DNA from: Candidatus Pantoea floridensis
Lineage (GTDB): Bacteria > Pseudomonadota > Gammaproteobacteria > Enterobacterales > Enterobacteriaceae
Length of the DNA stretch: 64,000 nucleotides
Direction of reading: 5' to 3'
Assembly (NCBI RefSeq): GCF_900215435.1
Contig: NZ_OCMY01000001.1
Location: 62,001-126,000, forward strand
Shown: piece by piece, positions 47,695 to 60,456 of the stretch
Layout: every line of letters starts with the position of its first letter
How positions within the stretch are numbered: the stretch's first letter is position 1
Position numbers and translations under genes: made by a program
Notes under the pieces: generated by a model
What the model was told of the DNA's origin: nothing
What the model saw: only the letters and a program-made list of their open reading frames with translations
Databases searched by the model: none

Positions 47695-48007
47695 TTTACA
47701 AGCCAGAGGCAGTGGCAATTAGCGCATCGTATATCAACGAAAACAGTCAGGCAATAGGACCAAACGTTAGAAGAGAAGACGTTTTTTGTACTATTACGCT
47801 GTTTTAAGCCGTAAATAACACTTAAGCCAAATAGCCGGGGTTAATGTCCATACCAATTAAATAAACTTAGCTTTATTTTTAGTATTAAATCGATGGCGGG
47901 TAAAGTGCCATTTTAAATGATAGTTAAATATCGGCACAATTCGGAATTAATTCAGGGTGAGATAACCTTTCTTTTTTCGCGCCTTTTAACGCACAAGTAA
48001 ACCGCGT
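47695..48007. other. AT-rich intergenic region upstream of ydiV
   Basis: 313 AT-rich bases between nlpC and ydiV. They probably hold the ydiV promoter. No reading frame, hairpin with a T-run or recognisable operator was seen; the base composition would suit H-NS binding. Confidence 0.45.
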
Positions 48008-48466
48008 TTAGATGCGACGCGCCTGCCAAAATACTTTACGCCAGTAAACATTATCCAGCGAAGAGCGAATCACACCCTGGCTGGTAGAGGCGTGAATAAA
48101 GGTATTATCTGTATCATAAATACCCACGTGCAAACCATTTTCACCGCTGCCGGTTTTAAAGAACACCAAATCGCCTGGCAGCAGTTCATCCTTGTCGATG
48201 CGCGTACCAATATCGGTCTGATCGATCGTTGAGCGCGGCAGCTGCATATCAAATTTATCGCGGAAAGTGAGATAGACAAAGCCAGAACAATCGACGCCAC
48301 CGCGACTAAGACCGCCATAACGATACGGCGTTCCCCGCCAGCGGCTCAGCTGATCGTTAAGTTGGGCAATGACGGTGATGGAGTCAGACAGGCGCCCATT
48401 GGGTGGCGGCGCGTGATGGCTACAGCCCGCCAACAACAGTGCCAGAATAAAAATCAGTAGCCGCAT
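48008..48466 (-). CDS. nlpC: NlpC/P60 lipoprotein peptidase NlpC
   Basis: NlpC is an outer-membrane-directed lipoprotein with an NlpC/P60 cysteine peptidase domain, acting on peptidoglycan. It has 152 residues, E. coli 154. The lipobox is LLAGC (residues 11-15), the catalytic Cys is in GVDCSGFVYLTFRD near residue 58, and the His is in NGLHVGIYDTDN. It is the last gene of a btuC-btuE-btuD-nlpC direction, 69 bases after btuD. Confidence 0.96.
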   Translation of the reverse strand: MRLLIFILALLLAGCSHHAPPPNGRLSDSITVIAQLNDQLSRWRGTPYRYGGLSRGGVDCSGFVYLTFRDKFDMQLPRSTIDQTDIGTRIDKDELLPGDLVFFKTGSGENGLHVGIYDTDNTFIHASTSQGVIRSSLDNVYWRKVFWQARRI

Positions 48467-48535
48467 CAGTGTTTTCCTTCATCCCTCGCTCGGCAAACAC
48501 TTTAGCGGCAAAGCGCCTCAGCGTGCAATAAGGTC

Positions 48536-49282
48536 TCAGGGAATAAACAGCAGCGGCCCTTGTGGGGTATCGATTTGCTCAAACGTGGTTTGGTAGAGCG
48601 GCGCTAATTGGGCTGCGGTTAACACCTCTTTGCCGCTTCCCTGGCGCACGACGTTGCCTTGGTGCATTAACCACACACGATCGGCATGGCGCAAGCTGTG
48701 ATTGAGATCGTGCCCGCTGGCAACAATCGCCAGACCGCTGTGACAAAGTTCTGCCAGCAACCTGTCAACAGCCCGCTGCTGTGCCACGTCCAGTGCACTC
48801 ATCGGCTCATCCAGCAGCAATACTTTCCCGCGTGGATTGAGCTGCGGATGAATTTGCATAACCACCGCCGCCAGGCGTACGCGCTGCCACTCCCCGCCGG
48901 AAAGCTGCGTTAGGCTGCGCAATAATTTGTCTTGCAGGCCGAGCTGGTCTAACACATCGTGCAAAATAGCGTTCGCTTGTACCGCCTCCGTGGCAGCGTG
49001 CATGCGCAAATAGTGCCATACCGGCATTTGTCCCGGCGCTATCTGCTGCTGCGGCAACCAGCCACGCAGCTGCGCCAGTGCAGCACCGTTCATGGCGGAC
49101 AGCGGCTTGCCATCCAGCAGAATCGTACCCTGACTTGATAGCAGGCCAGAAAGCACAGTCAGCAAAGTGCTTTTCCCTGCGCCGTTCGGCCCGACCAGGT
49201 GCACCAGCTGACCGGCATTGACGTTGAGGTCAACGGGAGCCAACCGTCCTGGGACGCTGACTCCCTGACACTGCAATACCAT
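48536..49282 (-). CDS. btuD: Vitamin B12 import ATPase BtuD
   Basis: The ATPase that powers BtuC import of vitamin B12 (with BtuF). It has 248 residues, E. coli 249. Walker A is GPNGAGKST near residue 35, the ABC signature is LSGGEWQRV near residue 125, and Walker B is VLLLDEPMSALD, followed by the switch His in ASGHDLNHS. Its start abuts the btuE stop with no gap, so translation is coupled. Confidence 0.96.
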   Translation of the reverse strand: MVLQCQGVSVPGRLAPVDLNVNAGQLVHLVGPNGAGKSTLLTVLSGLLSSQGTILLDGKPLSAMNGAALAQLRGWLPQQQIAPGQMPVWHYLRMHAATEAVQANAILHDVLDQLGLQDKLLRSLTQLSGGEWQRVRLAAVVMQIHPQLNPRGKVLLLDEPMSALDVAQQRAVDRLLAELCHSGLAIVASGHDLNHSLRHADRVWLMHQGNVVRQGSGKEVLTAAQLAPLYQTTFEQIDTPQGPLLFIP

Positions 49283-49828
49283 TTACCCGGCCAGCGCCTG
49301 CTCAATGCTTTTCAGGATAATAGGATCGTCTGGCGTCATATCCGGCGAGAAGCGCGCAATCACTTTGCCCTGCTTATTGATGAGGAATTTCTCGAAATTC
49401 CACAGGATGTCGCCCGGCGCTTTCGGCGCGCGGCCTTTGCTCTCCATCCGCTCAAGGAAACCGCTGCCTTCCGGGCGTTGCGCCACCGGTTGCGCCGCAG
49501 TCAATTGGGCATATAAAGGATGACGATGCTCGCCGTTAACGTCGGTTTTATCGAACATCGGGAAGGTCACACCATATGTGGTGCTGCAGAAGGTTTTAAT
49601 CTCTTCATTGCTGCCCGGCTCTTGCTCGAGGAATTGATTACACGGAAAGCCCAGTACGCTGAAGTTCTTATCCTGCCAGGCCTTCTGCAGCGATTCTAGC
49701 TGCTCATACTGCGTCGTCAGACCACATTTTGACGCCACGTTTACGACCAGCAGTACTTTGCCTTCAAACTCTGCCAGAGAGGTTTTCTCACCATCCAGCG
49801 TAAGCAGTGCAGTTTGATAAATGCTCAT
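49283..49828 (-). CDS. btuE: Thiol peroxidase BtuE (glutathione peroxidase family)
   Basis: BtuE reduces peroxides using thioredoxin mainly; it is not required for B12 import despite its position. It has 181 residues, E. coli 183. The peroxidatic Cys is in NVASKCGLTTQYEQLE near residue 35, the Gln/Trp context of the family is in VLGFPCNQFLEQEPG, and the C-terminal IARFSPDMTPDD is typical. It is encoded between btuC and btuD, overlapping neither. Confidence 0.95.
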   Translation of the reverse strand: MSIYQTALLTLDGEKTSLAEFEGKVLLVVNVASKCGLTTQYEQLESLQKAWQDKNFSVLGFPCNQFLEQEPGSNEEIKTFCSTTYGVTFPMFDKTDVNGEHRHPLYAQLTAAQPVAQRPEGSGFLERMESKGRAPKAPGDILWNFEKFLINKQGKVIARFSPDMTPDDPIILKSIEQALAG

Positions 49829-49867
49829 AGTCGATTCCTGTTGTTGATAACAAGTTGCCAGCCAAAG

Positions 49868-50851
49868 CTAGCGCGAAGACTTCACTAATAACACGATAAA
49901 CAAGGGTGCGCCGAGTGTGGCGGTGACGACACCAATTGGCAGTTCAGCGGAGGTGAGCACCAGCCGCGCAATGATATCCGCGCCAAGTAGCACACCCGCA
50001 CCGGCCAACGCCGCGGCGGGCAGCAGATAACGATGATCGCTAAACCCACTCAGCCGCAATAAATGCGGGATCACCAGGCCAACAAAACCAATCGCACCGG
50101 CCATCGCCACACTCACGCCGACCAGCCATCCCATCGCCAGTACCAGAAGATTGCGCCACAGCAGCAGAGGTAATCCCAACTGACGTGCCGAGGTTTCGCC
50201 CAGCGCCAGTAAATTCAGCGTTCGTGCGGTAGTTAGCAGCAATAGCGTTACCGGCAGCAGCGCCAGCATCATCCCGCCATAGCGCCAGTCAATGCCGCTG
50301 AAGCCGCCCATCATCCAGTACATCAGCTGGCGCAGATCGAGACTGGTGCTAAAGTACACCGCCCACGTCATGATGGCGCTACAGATAATGCCCAGCGCCA
50401 CGCCGGTTAGCAGCAAACGGCTCACTGACAGCTGTTTATGGGCAAAATGCAGCAGGATCAACGTGATCAGTAAGGCTCCCGCCATCGCCGCCAGCGCTAA
50501 GCTCCAGAGCGAACCGTTGCCGAGCATCACGCCTAATACCAATCCAATGCCTGCACCGTTGGAGACGCCAAGTAAACCCGGTTCAGCCAGTGGATTATTA
50601 AACAGCGCCTGCATCACTACCCCGCACACCGCCAGCGCCGCGCCCACCAGCAGCACCGCCAGCGTGCGCGGCATACGCAGTTGCCAGACGAACAGCTCGC
50701 CACGGGTCGAAAACCATTGGCCAGGAGAAATCCAGCTATCACCGGCACACAGGCTAAGTCCGATGAGCAGCATTAACAGCACGCTAAGTGCGATAAGCCA
50801 GCGCTGACTGCGGCGATTTGCCTGACGGGCAAGCTGATCCAGCAGAGTCAT
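49868..50851 (-). CDS. btuC: Vitamin B12 import permease BtuC
   Basis: The inner-membrane permease of the BtuCDF importer, FecCD family, with ten predicted helices in 327 residues (E. coli 326). Family blocks are [20 protein letters not shown] near residue 55, [18 protein letters not shown] near residue 88 and [13 protein letters not shown] near residue 245, the coupling loop that contacts BtuD. It begins the btuCED run. The ihfA gene lies upstream, as in E. coli, with the DUF2502 gene inserted between. Confidence 0.96.
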   Translation of the reverse strand: MTLLDQLARQANRRSQRWLIALSVLLMLLIGLSLCAGDSWISPGQWFSTRGELFVWQLRMPRTLAVLLVGAALAVCGVVMQALFNNPLAEPGLLGVSNGAGIGLVLGVMLGNGSLWSLALAAMAGALLITLILLHFAHKQLSVSRLLLTGVALGIICSAIMTWAVYFSTSLDLRQLMYWMMGGFSGIDWRYGGMMLALLPVTLLLLTTARTLNLLALGETSARQLGLPLLLWRNLLVLAMGWLVGVSVAMAGAIGFVGLVIPHLLRLSGFSDHRYLLPAAALAGAGVLLGADIIARLVLTSAELPIGVVTATLGAPLFIVLLVKSSR

Positions 50852-50941
50852 AGGTAAGATTGGCTGAGAAAACAGAGATTTGATTGTAGTGGGATTGCAG
50901 CAAAAAGAAAGCGGCGCTGTGCAGGCGCCGCTGGAAGTGCA

Positions 50942-51307
50942 TTACTGATGCGGGGGAAGTGGCTGACCGTGATTATCATGCTGCTGATGATCATCGTGCT
51001 GATCGTGGCGCTGCTGCGGATGCGGCTGACGCGAATTCTCCTTGTGCGGCCCATTGCCCGGATGCTGCGCCTGCCAACCGTTACCATTCCAGTAGCCGTG
51101 CGGACCCTTGGTGCCAATGCGCTGATTGTGATGCTGCTTCCACCACGTTGGCGCACGCCAGTCGTAGCCATCCCAATAATAGCCGCGCTTATCCTGATCG
51201 CCGATATGAATCGAAACGCCCGGCGAATTGATATTAACGGACACGTTGGCGCTTGCCAGCAGCGGCATCCCTAATAGGATGCTTAATAAAAGTGCTGTCT
51301 TTTTCAT
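50942..51307 (-). CDS. DUF2502 periplasmic protein with His-rich tail
   Basis: A 121-residue protein with a Sec signal peptide (about residues 1-20, ending ASA). The DUF2502-like segment VSIHIGDQDKRGYYWDGYDW lies around residues 30-49. The C-terminal 35 residues are rich in His, Gln, Asp and Pro, ending HQQHDNHGQPLPPHQ. I count about ten His in the last 40 residues, which suggests metal binding. E. coli YpeC is a relative at another locus. No gene of this type lies between btuC and ihfA in E. coli. A possible envelope stress role is inference. Confidence 0.85.
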   Translation of the reverse strand: MKKTALLLSILLGMPLLASANVSVNINSPGVSIHIGDQDKRGYYWDGYDWRAPTWWKQHHNQRIGTKGPHGYWNGNGWQAQHPGNGPHKENSRQPHPQQRHDQHDDHQQHDNHGQPLPPHQ

Positions 51308-51458
51308 CAGCGAAACCTCTTGTAATGTGATGGCGCTGTTATAACAAATAGCTTGCAGCGGTCACTATCAGCGGGTCCCGATTTTCGTCATATTTTCTGC
51401 ATACTTACGAAATCCTTACATCATGTATAAATCATGCAGAACGGCCAATTTTCAGGCA

Positions 51459-51485
51459 AAAAAAAGGCCGCTAAGCGGCCTTTTT
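51459..51485 (-). terminator. Terminator of ihfA
   Basis: AAAGGCCGC-TAA-GCGGCCTTT is followed on the minus strand by a long T-run. It lies 12 bases after the ihfA stop. Confidence 0.88.
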
Positions 51486-51497
51486 GTCGTACTGAAA

Positions 51498-51800
51498 TTA
51501 GTCAGCATCCTTGGGTGTCGCGTTCTCGACGCGACTTTTCAACTTCTGTCCCGGACGGAATGTCACCACTCGGCGCGCGGTGATAGGAATATCTTCCCCC
51601 GTCTTCGGGTTACGGCCCGGACGCTGGTTTTTGTCACGCAGATCAAAGTTACCAAATCCGGACAGCTTTACCTGTTCTCCGTTTTCCAACGCGCGGCGAA
51701 CCTCTTCAAAAAAAAGTTCCACCAACTCTTTGGCATCGCGTTTGCTCAACCCGAGTTTTTCAAACAGGTACTCTGACATTTCAGCTTTTGTAAGCGCCAT
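51498..51800 (-). CDS. ihfA: Integration host factor alpha subunit
   Basis: IhfA pairs with IhfB to bend DNA at promoters, origins and attachment sites. It has 100 residues, E. coli 99. The DNA-binding beta-arm with the intercalating Pro is in [20 protein letters not shown] near residues 64-83, and the N-terminal [20 protein letters not shown] is identical to E. coli. It starts four bases after the pheT stop, which ties it to the pheST transcript. Confidence 0.99.
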   Translation of the reverse strand: MALTKAEMSEYLFEKLGLSKRDAKELVELFFEEVRRALENGEQVKLSGFGNFDLRDKNQRPGRNPKTGEDIPITARRVVTFRPGQKLKSRVENATPKDAD

Positions 51801-51804
51801 AGGT

Positions 51805-54192
51805 TCAATCCCTCAAGGTTGCCTGGAATCGCTCTTTTAATGCCGCAACGCATTTGGCAACGGTCGCGGCAATCTCCTCTTCTTCGAGTGTCCGGCTGGT
51901 ATCCTGCAAAATTAGGCTAATCGCCAGGCTCTTTTCGCCTTCGTTTACGCCCTTACCACGGTACACGTCAAACAAGTTTACGCCAACTACCTGATTTACG
52001 CCAACTTTCTTACACTCCGCAATGATATCTGCTGCAGGCACGTTTTCAGCCACCACAACGGCGATATCACGACGGTTTGCCGGGAAGCGGGAAATCTCGC
52101 GCGCATCAGGCAGGACGCGGTCTGCGACCTTATTCCAAAGCAGTTCAAACACTAAGGTGCGACCGTTAAGATCCAGCTTACGTTCCAGCTCTGGATGAAC
52201 CACCCCGATAAATCCGATTCGTTCGCCGCGTAAATAAATTGCGGCACTTTGTCCTGGATGCAGCGCCGGATTGGCTTCCGCACGGAAGGAAATCTCATCA
52301 AGTTTACCGGTCAAATCCAGCAGCGACTCTAAATCGCCTTTCAAATCATAGAAGTCAACCGTCTGACGCGCCAGATCCCAATGCTCTTCGTAGCGATTAC
52401 CGCTCAAAACACCGGCCAGCATAAGATCCTGGCGAATGCCCAGATCGGCCTGTGTATCAGGAACAAAGCGCAAGCCGCTCTCAAACAGGCGTACACGCCC
52501 CTGCTGACGGTTTTGGTTGTACACCACCGCACTTAGTAAGCCGGTCCACAGCGACAGACGCATCGCCGACATATCACTGGAGATGGGGCTTGGCAGAATC
52601 AGCGCTTCTTCGCCCGGATGCAGCAACTGCTGTACCTTCGGATCAACGAAGCTGTAGGTAATCGCTTCCTGATAGCCTTTATCGACCAACAGATTTTTCG
52701 CACGCTTCAACGACAAATCAGCTTCACGATGCTGAGTCATGATCAGGCTGGCTTTAACCGGCACATCGGGAATGTTGTTGTAGCCGTAAATACGCGCGAC
52801 TTCTTCCACTAAATCCTCTTCGATGGCCATATCGAAACGCCAGCTTGGCGCAACGGCTTGCCATTCACCCTTGCCGATCGTCACTTCGCAGCCGAGACGC
52901 GTCAGGATATCCGTCACCTGCTCGTCGGCAATGACGTGACCAATTAAGCGATCTAACTTTTCACGACGCAGCGTAATGGTGGCGCGCGGCGGCAGTGCAC
53001 TCGCGTCAGTTTGATCGATCACCGGGCCCGCCTCGCCACCACAGATATCCAGCAGCAGCTGCGTGGCGCGTTCAATCGCCTTGTGCTGTAGCGCCGGATC
53101 GACGCCACGTTCGTAGCGATGCGAGGCATCGGTATGCAGGCCCTGACGACGCGCGCGGCCGGTAATTGCCAGCGGATCAAAATAGGCACATTCGAACAGG
53201 ACGTTTTGCGTCTCTTCGTTGACGCCAGAATGCTCGCCACCAAAGATGCCACCCATCGCCAGCGCTTTGTGGTGATCGGCAATCACCAGCGTATCGCTGC
53301 TCAGTTTGGCTTCGGTGCCATCCAGCAACGTCAGCACTTCGCCCTCTTTCGCCATGCGCACCACGATGCCGCCTTCGATGCGATCGAGGTCAAACGCATG
53401 CATCGGTTGGCCCAGTTCCAGCAGCACATAGTTAGTGATATCGACGACAGGATCGATTGAGCGAATGCCGCAGCGACGCAGCTTCTCACGCATCCACAAC
53501 GGCGTGGCGGCTTTTACATTCACACCTTTCACCACGCGGCCAAGGTAGCGTGGGCACGCGGCGGTCGCATCGACGCGAATCGGGAACGTATCGGCGATGG
53601 TCGCGTTAACCGGCTCAATGGCTGGTGCAGTCAACGGTAATCCGTTCAGCACCGCGACGTCACGCGCAATACCGATGATGCCGAGGCAATCGGCGCGGTT
53701 TGGCGTCACGCTAATTTCGATGGTGTTGTCATCCAACTGCAGATAGCTACGGATGTCGGCACCAACCGGTGCATCGGCAGGCAGCTCAATGATGCCGCTG
53801 TGATCGTCGGAAATACCCAGTTCCGAGAACGAGCACAACATGCCTTCAGAGGGTTCACCGCGCAGTTTTGCCGCTTTGATTTTGAAATCACCCGGCAGTA
53901 CCGCGCCAACGGTGGCAACCGCGACTTTCAGACCCTGACGGCAATTTGGTGCGCCACAGACGATATCCAGCAGGCGGTCGCCACCGACGTTGATTTTGGT
54001 AACGCGCAGTTTGTCAGCATTAGGATGTTGGCCGCACTCAACCACTTCACCCACGACAACACCGTGGAACGCACCGGCAACCGGCTCCACGCCGTCGACT
54101 TCAAGTCCGGCCATGGTGATTTGCTCAGACAGCGCAGCGCTATCCAGGGCTGGATTTACCCATTCGCGTAACCAGAGTTCACTGAATTTCAT
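51805..54192 (-). CDS. pheT: Phenylalanyl-tRNA synthetase beta subunit
   Basis: The beta subunit of the (alpha-beta)2 PheRS that charges tRNA-Phe. It has 795 residues, E. coli 795. The tRNA-binding EMAP/OB-like domain is near residues 40-150 ([15 protein letters not shown]), the B3/B4 editing domain that hydrolyses Tyr-tRNA-Phe is near residues 210-400, and the C-terminal anticodon-binding domain ends the protein. It follows pheS by 14 bases. Confidence 0.99.
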   Translation of the reverse strand: MKFSELWLREWVNPALDSAALSEQITMAGLEVDGVEPVAGAFHGVVVGEVVECGQHPNADKLRVTKINVGGDRLLDIVCGAPNCRQGLKVAVATVGAVLPGDFKIKAAKLRGEPSEGMLCSFSELGISDDHSGIIELPADAPVGADIRSYLQLDDNTIEISVTPNRADCLGIIGIARDVAVLNGLPLTAPAIEPVNATIADTFPIRVDATAACPRYLGRVVKGVNVKAATPLWMREKLRRCGIRSIDPVVDITNYVLLELGQPMHAFDLDRIEGGIVVRMAKEGEVLTLLDGTEAKLSSDTLVIADHHKALAMGGIFGGEHSGVNEETQNVLFECAYFDPLAITGRARRQGLHTDASHRYERGVDPALQHKAIERATQLLLDICGGEAGPVIDQTDASALPPRATITLRREKLDRLIGHVIADEQVTDILTRLGCEVTIGKGEWQAVAPSWRFDMAIEEDLVEEVARIYGYNNIPDVPVKASLIMTQHREADLSLKRAKNLLVDKGYQEAITYSFVDPKVQQLLHPGEEALILPSPISSDMSAMRLSLWTGLLSAVVYNQNRQQGRVRLFESGLRFVPDTQADLGIRQDLMLAGVLSGNRYEEHWDLARQTVDFYDLKGDLESLLDLTGKLDEISFRAEANPALHPGQSAAIYLRGERIGFIGVVHPELERKLDLNGRTLVFELLWNKVADRVLPDAREISRFPANRRDIAVVVAENVPAADIIAECKKVGVNQVVGVNLFDVYRGKGVNEGEKSLAISLILQDTSRTLEEEEIAATVAKCVAALKERFQATLRD

Positions 54193-54206
54193 TGGATAAC
54201 CTGCCC

Positions 54207-55217
<1,011 letters not shown>

Positions 55218-55263
55218 TCAGTTCTCGTTGGGATCGTGTGATCCGATTAAGTGTCGCCAGAAA

Positions 55264-55291
55264 CAAAAAAGCCTCCACGAGGGAGGCTTTC
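55264..55291 (-). terminator. pheST attenuator terminator
   Basis: AAAGCCTCC-CTCGT-GGAGGCTTTTTT on the minus strand lies between pheM and pheS. In E. coli the same arrangement stops transcription when Phe-tRNA is plentiful and lets it continue when ribosomes stall at the pheM Phe codons. Confidence 0.9.
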
Positions 55292-55338
55292 AGCGCGATT
55301 TTTCGTTTCTTTTCTTAATGCGCAAAAGCCCCTGATGT

Positions 55339-55383
55339 TCAGGCGCTAAAGTAAAAAAAGAAACGGAAAATTGCAGCATGCAT
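55339..55383 (-). CDS. pheM: pheST operon leader peptide PheM
   Basis: A 14-residue leader, [14 protein letters not shown], against [14 protein letters not shown] in E. coli. Five of the 14 residues are Phe, with three consecutive Phe codons, so ribosome stalling senses charged tRNA-Phe and controls the attenuator at 55264-55291. It is too short for ordinary gene finders. Confidence 0.96.
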   Translation of the reverse strand: [14 protein letters not shown]

Positions 55384-55417
55384 GCTTGCGTTACCTGGTA
55401 ATGATAGAAAACGCACT

Positions 55418-55446
55418 ATTGAAATGCGCAGCGGCCAAAATGTCAA
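55418..55446 (-). promoter_or_regulatory. pheM/pheST promoter
   Basis: On the minus strand TTGACA (55441-55446), a 17-base spacer and TTCAAT (55418-55423) form a sigma-70 promoter 34 bases before pheM. It lies in the gap after rplT, so pheST has its own promoter besides read-through. Confidence 0.7.
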
Positions 55447-55469
55447 TCTTTTGCGTGAGTTGCAGGCAA

Positions 55470-55496
55470 TAAAAAAGGGAGCAAGCTCCCTTTTTC
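55470..55496 (-). terminator. Terminator after rplT
   Basis: GGGAGC-TT-GCTCCC is followed on the minus strand by TTTTTT. It ends the thrS-infC-rpmI-rplT transcript before the pheST promoter. Confidence 0.8.
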
Positions 55497-55503
55497 AACT
55501 GAC

Positions 55504-55875
<372 letters not shown>

Positions 55876-55954
55876 TCATATTCTGTGACGCCTTATACCC
55901 TGCAAGCCAATGGCTGTTACGCAACGTTTTCAGGCAAATTTATAAAAAGTTTAC

Positions 55955-56236
<282 letters not shown>

Positions 56237-56251
56237 TTATTACTTGAAGGC

Positions 56252-58736
<2,485 letters not shown>

Positions 58737-58900
58737 TTCATATCCTTAATTGCAGTGGTAAGCCACACGAAAGCCTACATGCAACAATCAGTTTGGTAAT
58801 AAGTAACCCGGCGTAATGTCAGACCCACGTTGTCGGAATGACGCCAGGAATGTAAAGCGGCGATGATAATAGCAGCTTTCGCTGCCGATCAAAACCCGTG
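58737..58900 (-). promoter_or_regulatory. thrS leader with possible ThrRS operator
   Basis: About 160 bases upstream of thrS should hold the promoter and the tRNA-Thr-mimicking operator by which ThrRS represses its own translation in E. coli. The Shine-Dalgarno sequence AAGGATATGAAATG is conserved. I did not model the arms, so the operator is inferred from homology. Confidence 0.45.
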
Positions 58901-58925
58901 CAGAGATTCGCTAAGCTAAAGAGAA

Positions 58926-58964
58926 ATAAAAAAAACCGCCGCGAGGCACAGGCCTGGCAGCGGT
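58926..58964 (-). terminator. Terminator of ydiY
   Basis: On the minus strand ACCGCTGCCAGGC pairs with GCCTCGCGGCGGT (one wobble and one mismatch) around CTGT and is followed by eight or more T. It lies 18 bases after the ydiY stop. Confidence 0.8.
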
Positions 58965-58982
58965 GATTTATATCGGGCTCGC

Positions 58983-59744
58983 TTACATTGCGTATGAGAG
59001 CTGGATCGTTGTTTTGGTATCAGTACGATCCGGTGCAGATTCTGGCGGATTGTTATTCCAGGTCACGTTGTAACCCAGTTTCAACGCAAAGTGGTCATTA
59101 ATCGCCACCTGCAGCGCAGTTTCTGAGTTCAGCGTGGTGTCTTCACCGAAGCTGCTCAGCACAGATACACCCTGAATAAATTTGGTGGTATCCGTCAGCT
59201 GCCATTGATAGCTCACCGCACCGTAACCCAGCGCTTTGGTTTCATGTCCGCCATCATGGAAGTCGTCGTAACGCACACCTGGACCGACTTCAGCACGCAG
59301 TGAGTGAACAGGACCGTTAAGGATCTGACGACCATAACCGGCAGTCAGTACATCGCGTGAGTCATAACCGTTGAAACGGTCACTCAACCAGCTTGCCTGG
59401 CCAAACAGGTAATCGGCGCTGTTGAGGTTATAACGACTACGGCCACCAATGTTGTAGGTCTCAGACGAACGCTCATCATTTGAAGAGTTGTTCGAAGCGT
59501 TGCCCCACAGACTCAATGCGGTATTGGTTTGGTACCATGTCATATTGGTAGCAGCACTCAGCGACGAACTGGTGGTGTTACCGGTTTGAGCCAGATAACC
59601 CGCTGATAGATTGCCTTCAAACGGTTTTTTTGCCGTGGAAGGGTCATCCATAGAGGTGAAAACGGCGTTATCTGCAAATGCCTGGTGACAAAATGCTCCA
59701 GCAGAGAGCAATAAAACAGCGGACAGCTTGTTGAAGGCTTTCAT
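58983..59744 (-). CDS. ydiY: DUF481 outer-membrane protein YdiY
   Basis: A probable outer-membrane beta-barrel of the DUF481 family; its function is unknown. From ATG 59744 it has 253 residues, E. coli 252. A signal peptide (about residues 1-24, ending AFA) precedes alternating beta-strands from NLSAGYLAQTGNTTSSSL to the C-terminal TTIQLSYAM, whose last residues resemble the BAM recognition signal though with Met at the end. The leader from the probable promoter is about 160 bases. E. coli pfkB, which lies next to ydiY, is absent. Confidence 0.92.
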   Translation of the reverse strand: MKAFNKLSAVLLLSAGAFCHQAFADNAVFTSMDDPSTAKKPFEGNLSAGYLAQTGNTTSSSLSAATNMTWYQTNTALSLWGNASNNSSNDERSSETYNIGGRSRYNLNSADYLFGQASWLSDRFNGYDSRDVLTAGYGRQILNGPVHSLRAEVGPGVRYDDFHDGGHETKALGYGAVSYQWQLTDTTKFIQGVSVLSSFGEDTTLNSETALQVAINDHFALKLGYNVTWNNNPPESAPDRTDTKTTIQLSYAM

Positions 59745-60076
59745 TAAAAGTAACCCGTACGACAGTTTAAAAAACGAAGAGTTTGAAGCGTTTCTCCGGC
59801 CAAGCAATGCAATTTAGCGTAAGTTTTGTAAAAAAGCATGTACTCACAAAAAAAGCCAAAAAAGTCGCTGAAGCGCTTATTTAATGGGAATCTTCCCATT
59901 TTCGCTGCGCATTATAGGAGGCAATTAATTAAATAGCAGCCTAAAAGCCACAAGAATTTTCCGAACCTTATTGACGAAGATTTACCCTCCGCTTAGCAGC
60001 GTTAAATCGCCTAAAATTCGCTCTATGTTGCGTGCTGGTCTACGCTGAAATCTGTTCGATAACAATGAGGTGAATA
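59745..60076. other. Divergent ydiY-ydiZ intergenic region
   Basis: 332 AT-rich bases. On the minus strand TATAAT (59911-59916) is a strong -10 box with no clear -35, likely for ydiY. The palindrome at 59883-59900 lies just downstream. The plus strand holds AGGAGG (59916-59921) without a following start codon, so it is not a ribosome-binding site for any gene I can see. ydiZ has its own GAGGTG before ATG 60077. Confidence 0.5.
59883..59900. promoter_or_regulatory. 18-bp palindrome at the ydiY transcript start
   Basis: AATGGGAA-TC-TTCCCATT has perfect eight-base arms. It falls about 4-21 bases after the inferred ydiY start point. It could be an operator or the first hairpin of the leader. Confidence 0.5.
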
Positions 60077-60367
60077 ATGAGCGACCGTGATGTCAAACGT
60101 TACATTGTCACGTTGACGTATCAGGAAAATGGATTGGGTGACCTCCAGTCGGTTAACAGTGCAATGATCAATGCTGGATTCAGCACCACTCTTAGCGATG
60201 ATGACGGCCATCCACACGAACTGGGAACCAATAGCTTCGGTTTCGTCAGTGCGTTAGAGGAACATGTAGTGGCAGAGCAAGCGGCGGGCTTTGCCGAGAT
60301 TGCCCTGAAACATAAACCTGAGGTTAAAATCACGACGCTGGAAGCTTTTTTGAAAGAACAATCCTGA
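60077..60367 (+). CDS. ydiZ: YdiZ, GhoS-family small protein
   Basis: A 96-residue protein, the E. coli YdiZ length, placed between ydiY and yniA as in E. coli (which also has pfkB here). It resembles GhoS, the RNase antitoxin that cuts ghoT mRNA: DDDGHPHELGTNSFGFVSAL aligns with GhoS DEYGIPRQLNENSFAITTSL, and the N-terminal RYIVTLTY with YVVSFDY. No GhoT-like small membrane toxin is adjacent. RNase activity is inferred from family resemblance only. Confidence 0.85.
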   Translation: MSDRDVKRYIVTLTYQENGLGDLQSVNSAMINAGFSTTLSDDDGHPHELGTNSFGFVSALEEHVVAEQAAGFAEIALKHKPEVKITTLEAFLKEQS

Positions 60368-60456
60368 CTCATTGCAAAAAACGGCATCGACGTCAGGTTT
60401 GCTGAAGTTTTGCGCGTTACAATCGAACTTACACAGCGAATAAAGAGGATTACCCG

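Noticed and set aside
59916..59921. AGGAGG on the plus strand upstream of ydiZ
   Set aside because: No start codon follows within range. The bases are better explained by the minus-strand TATAAT promoter.
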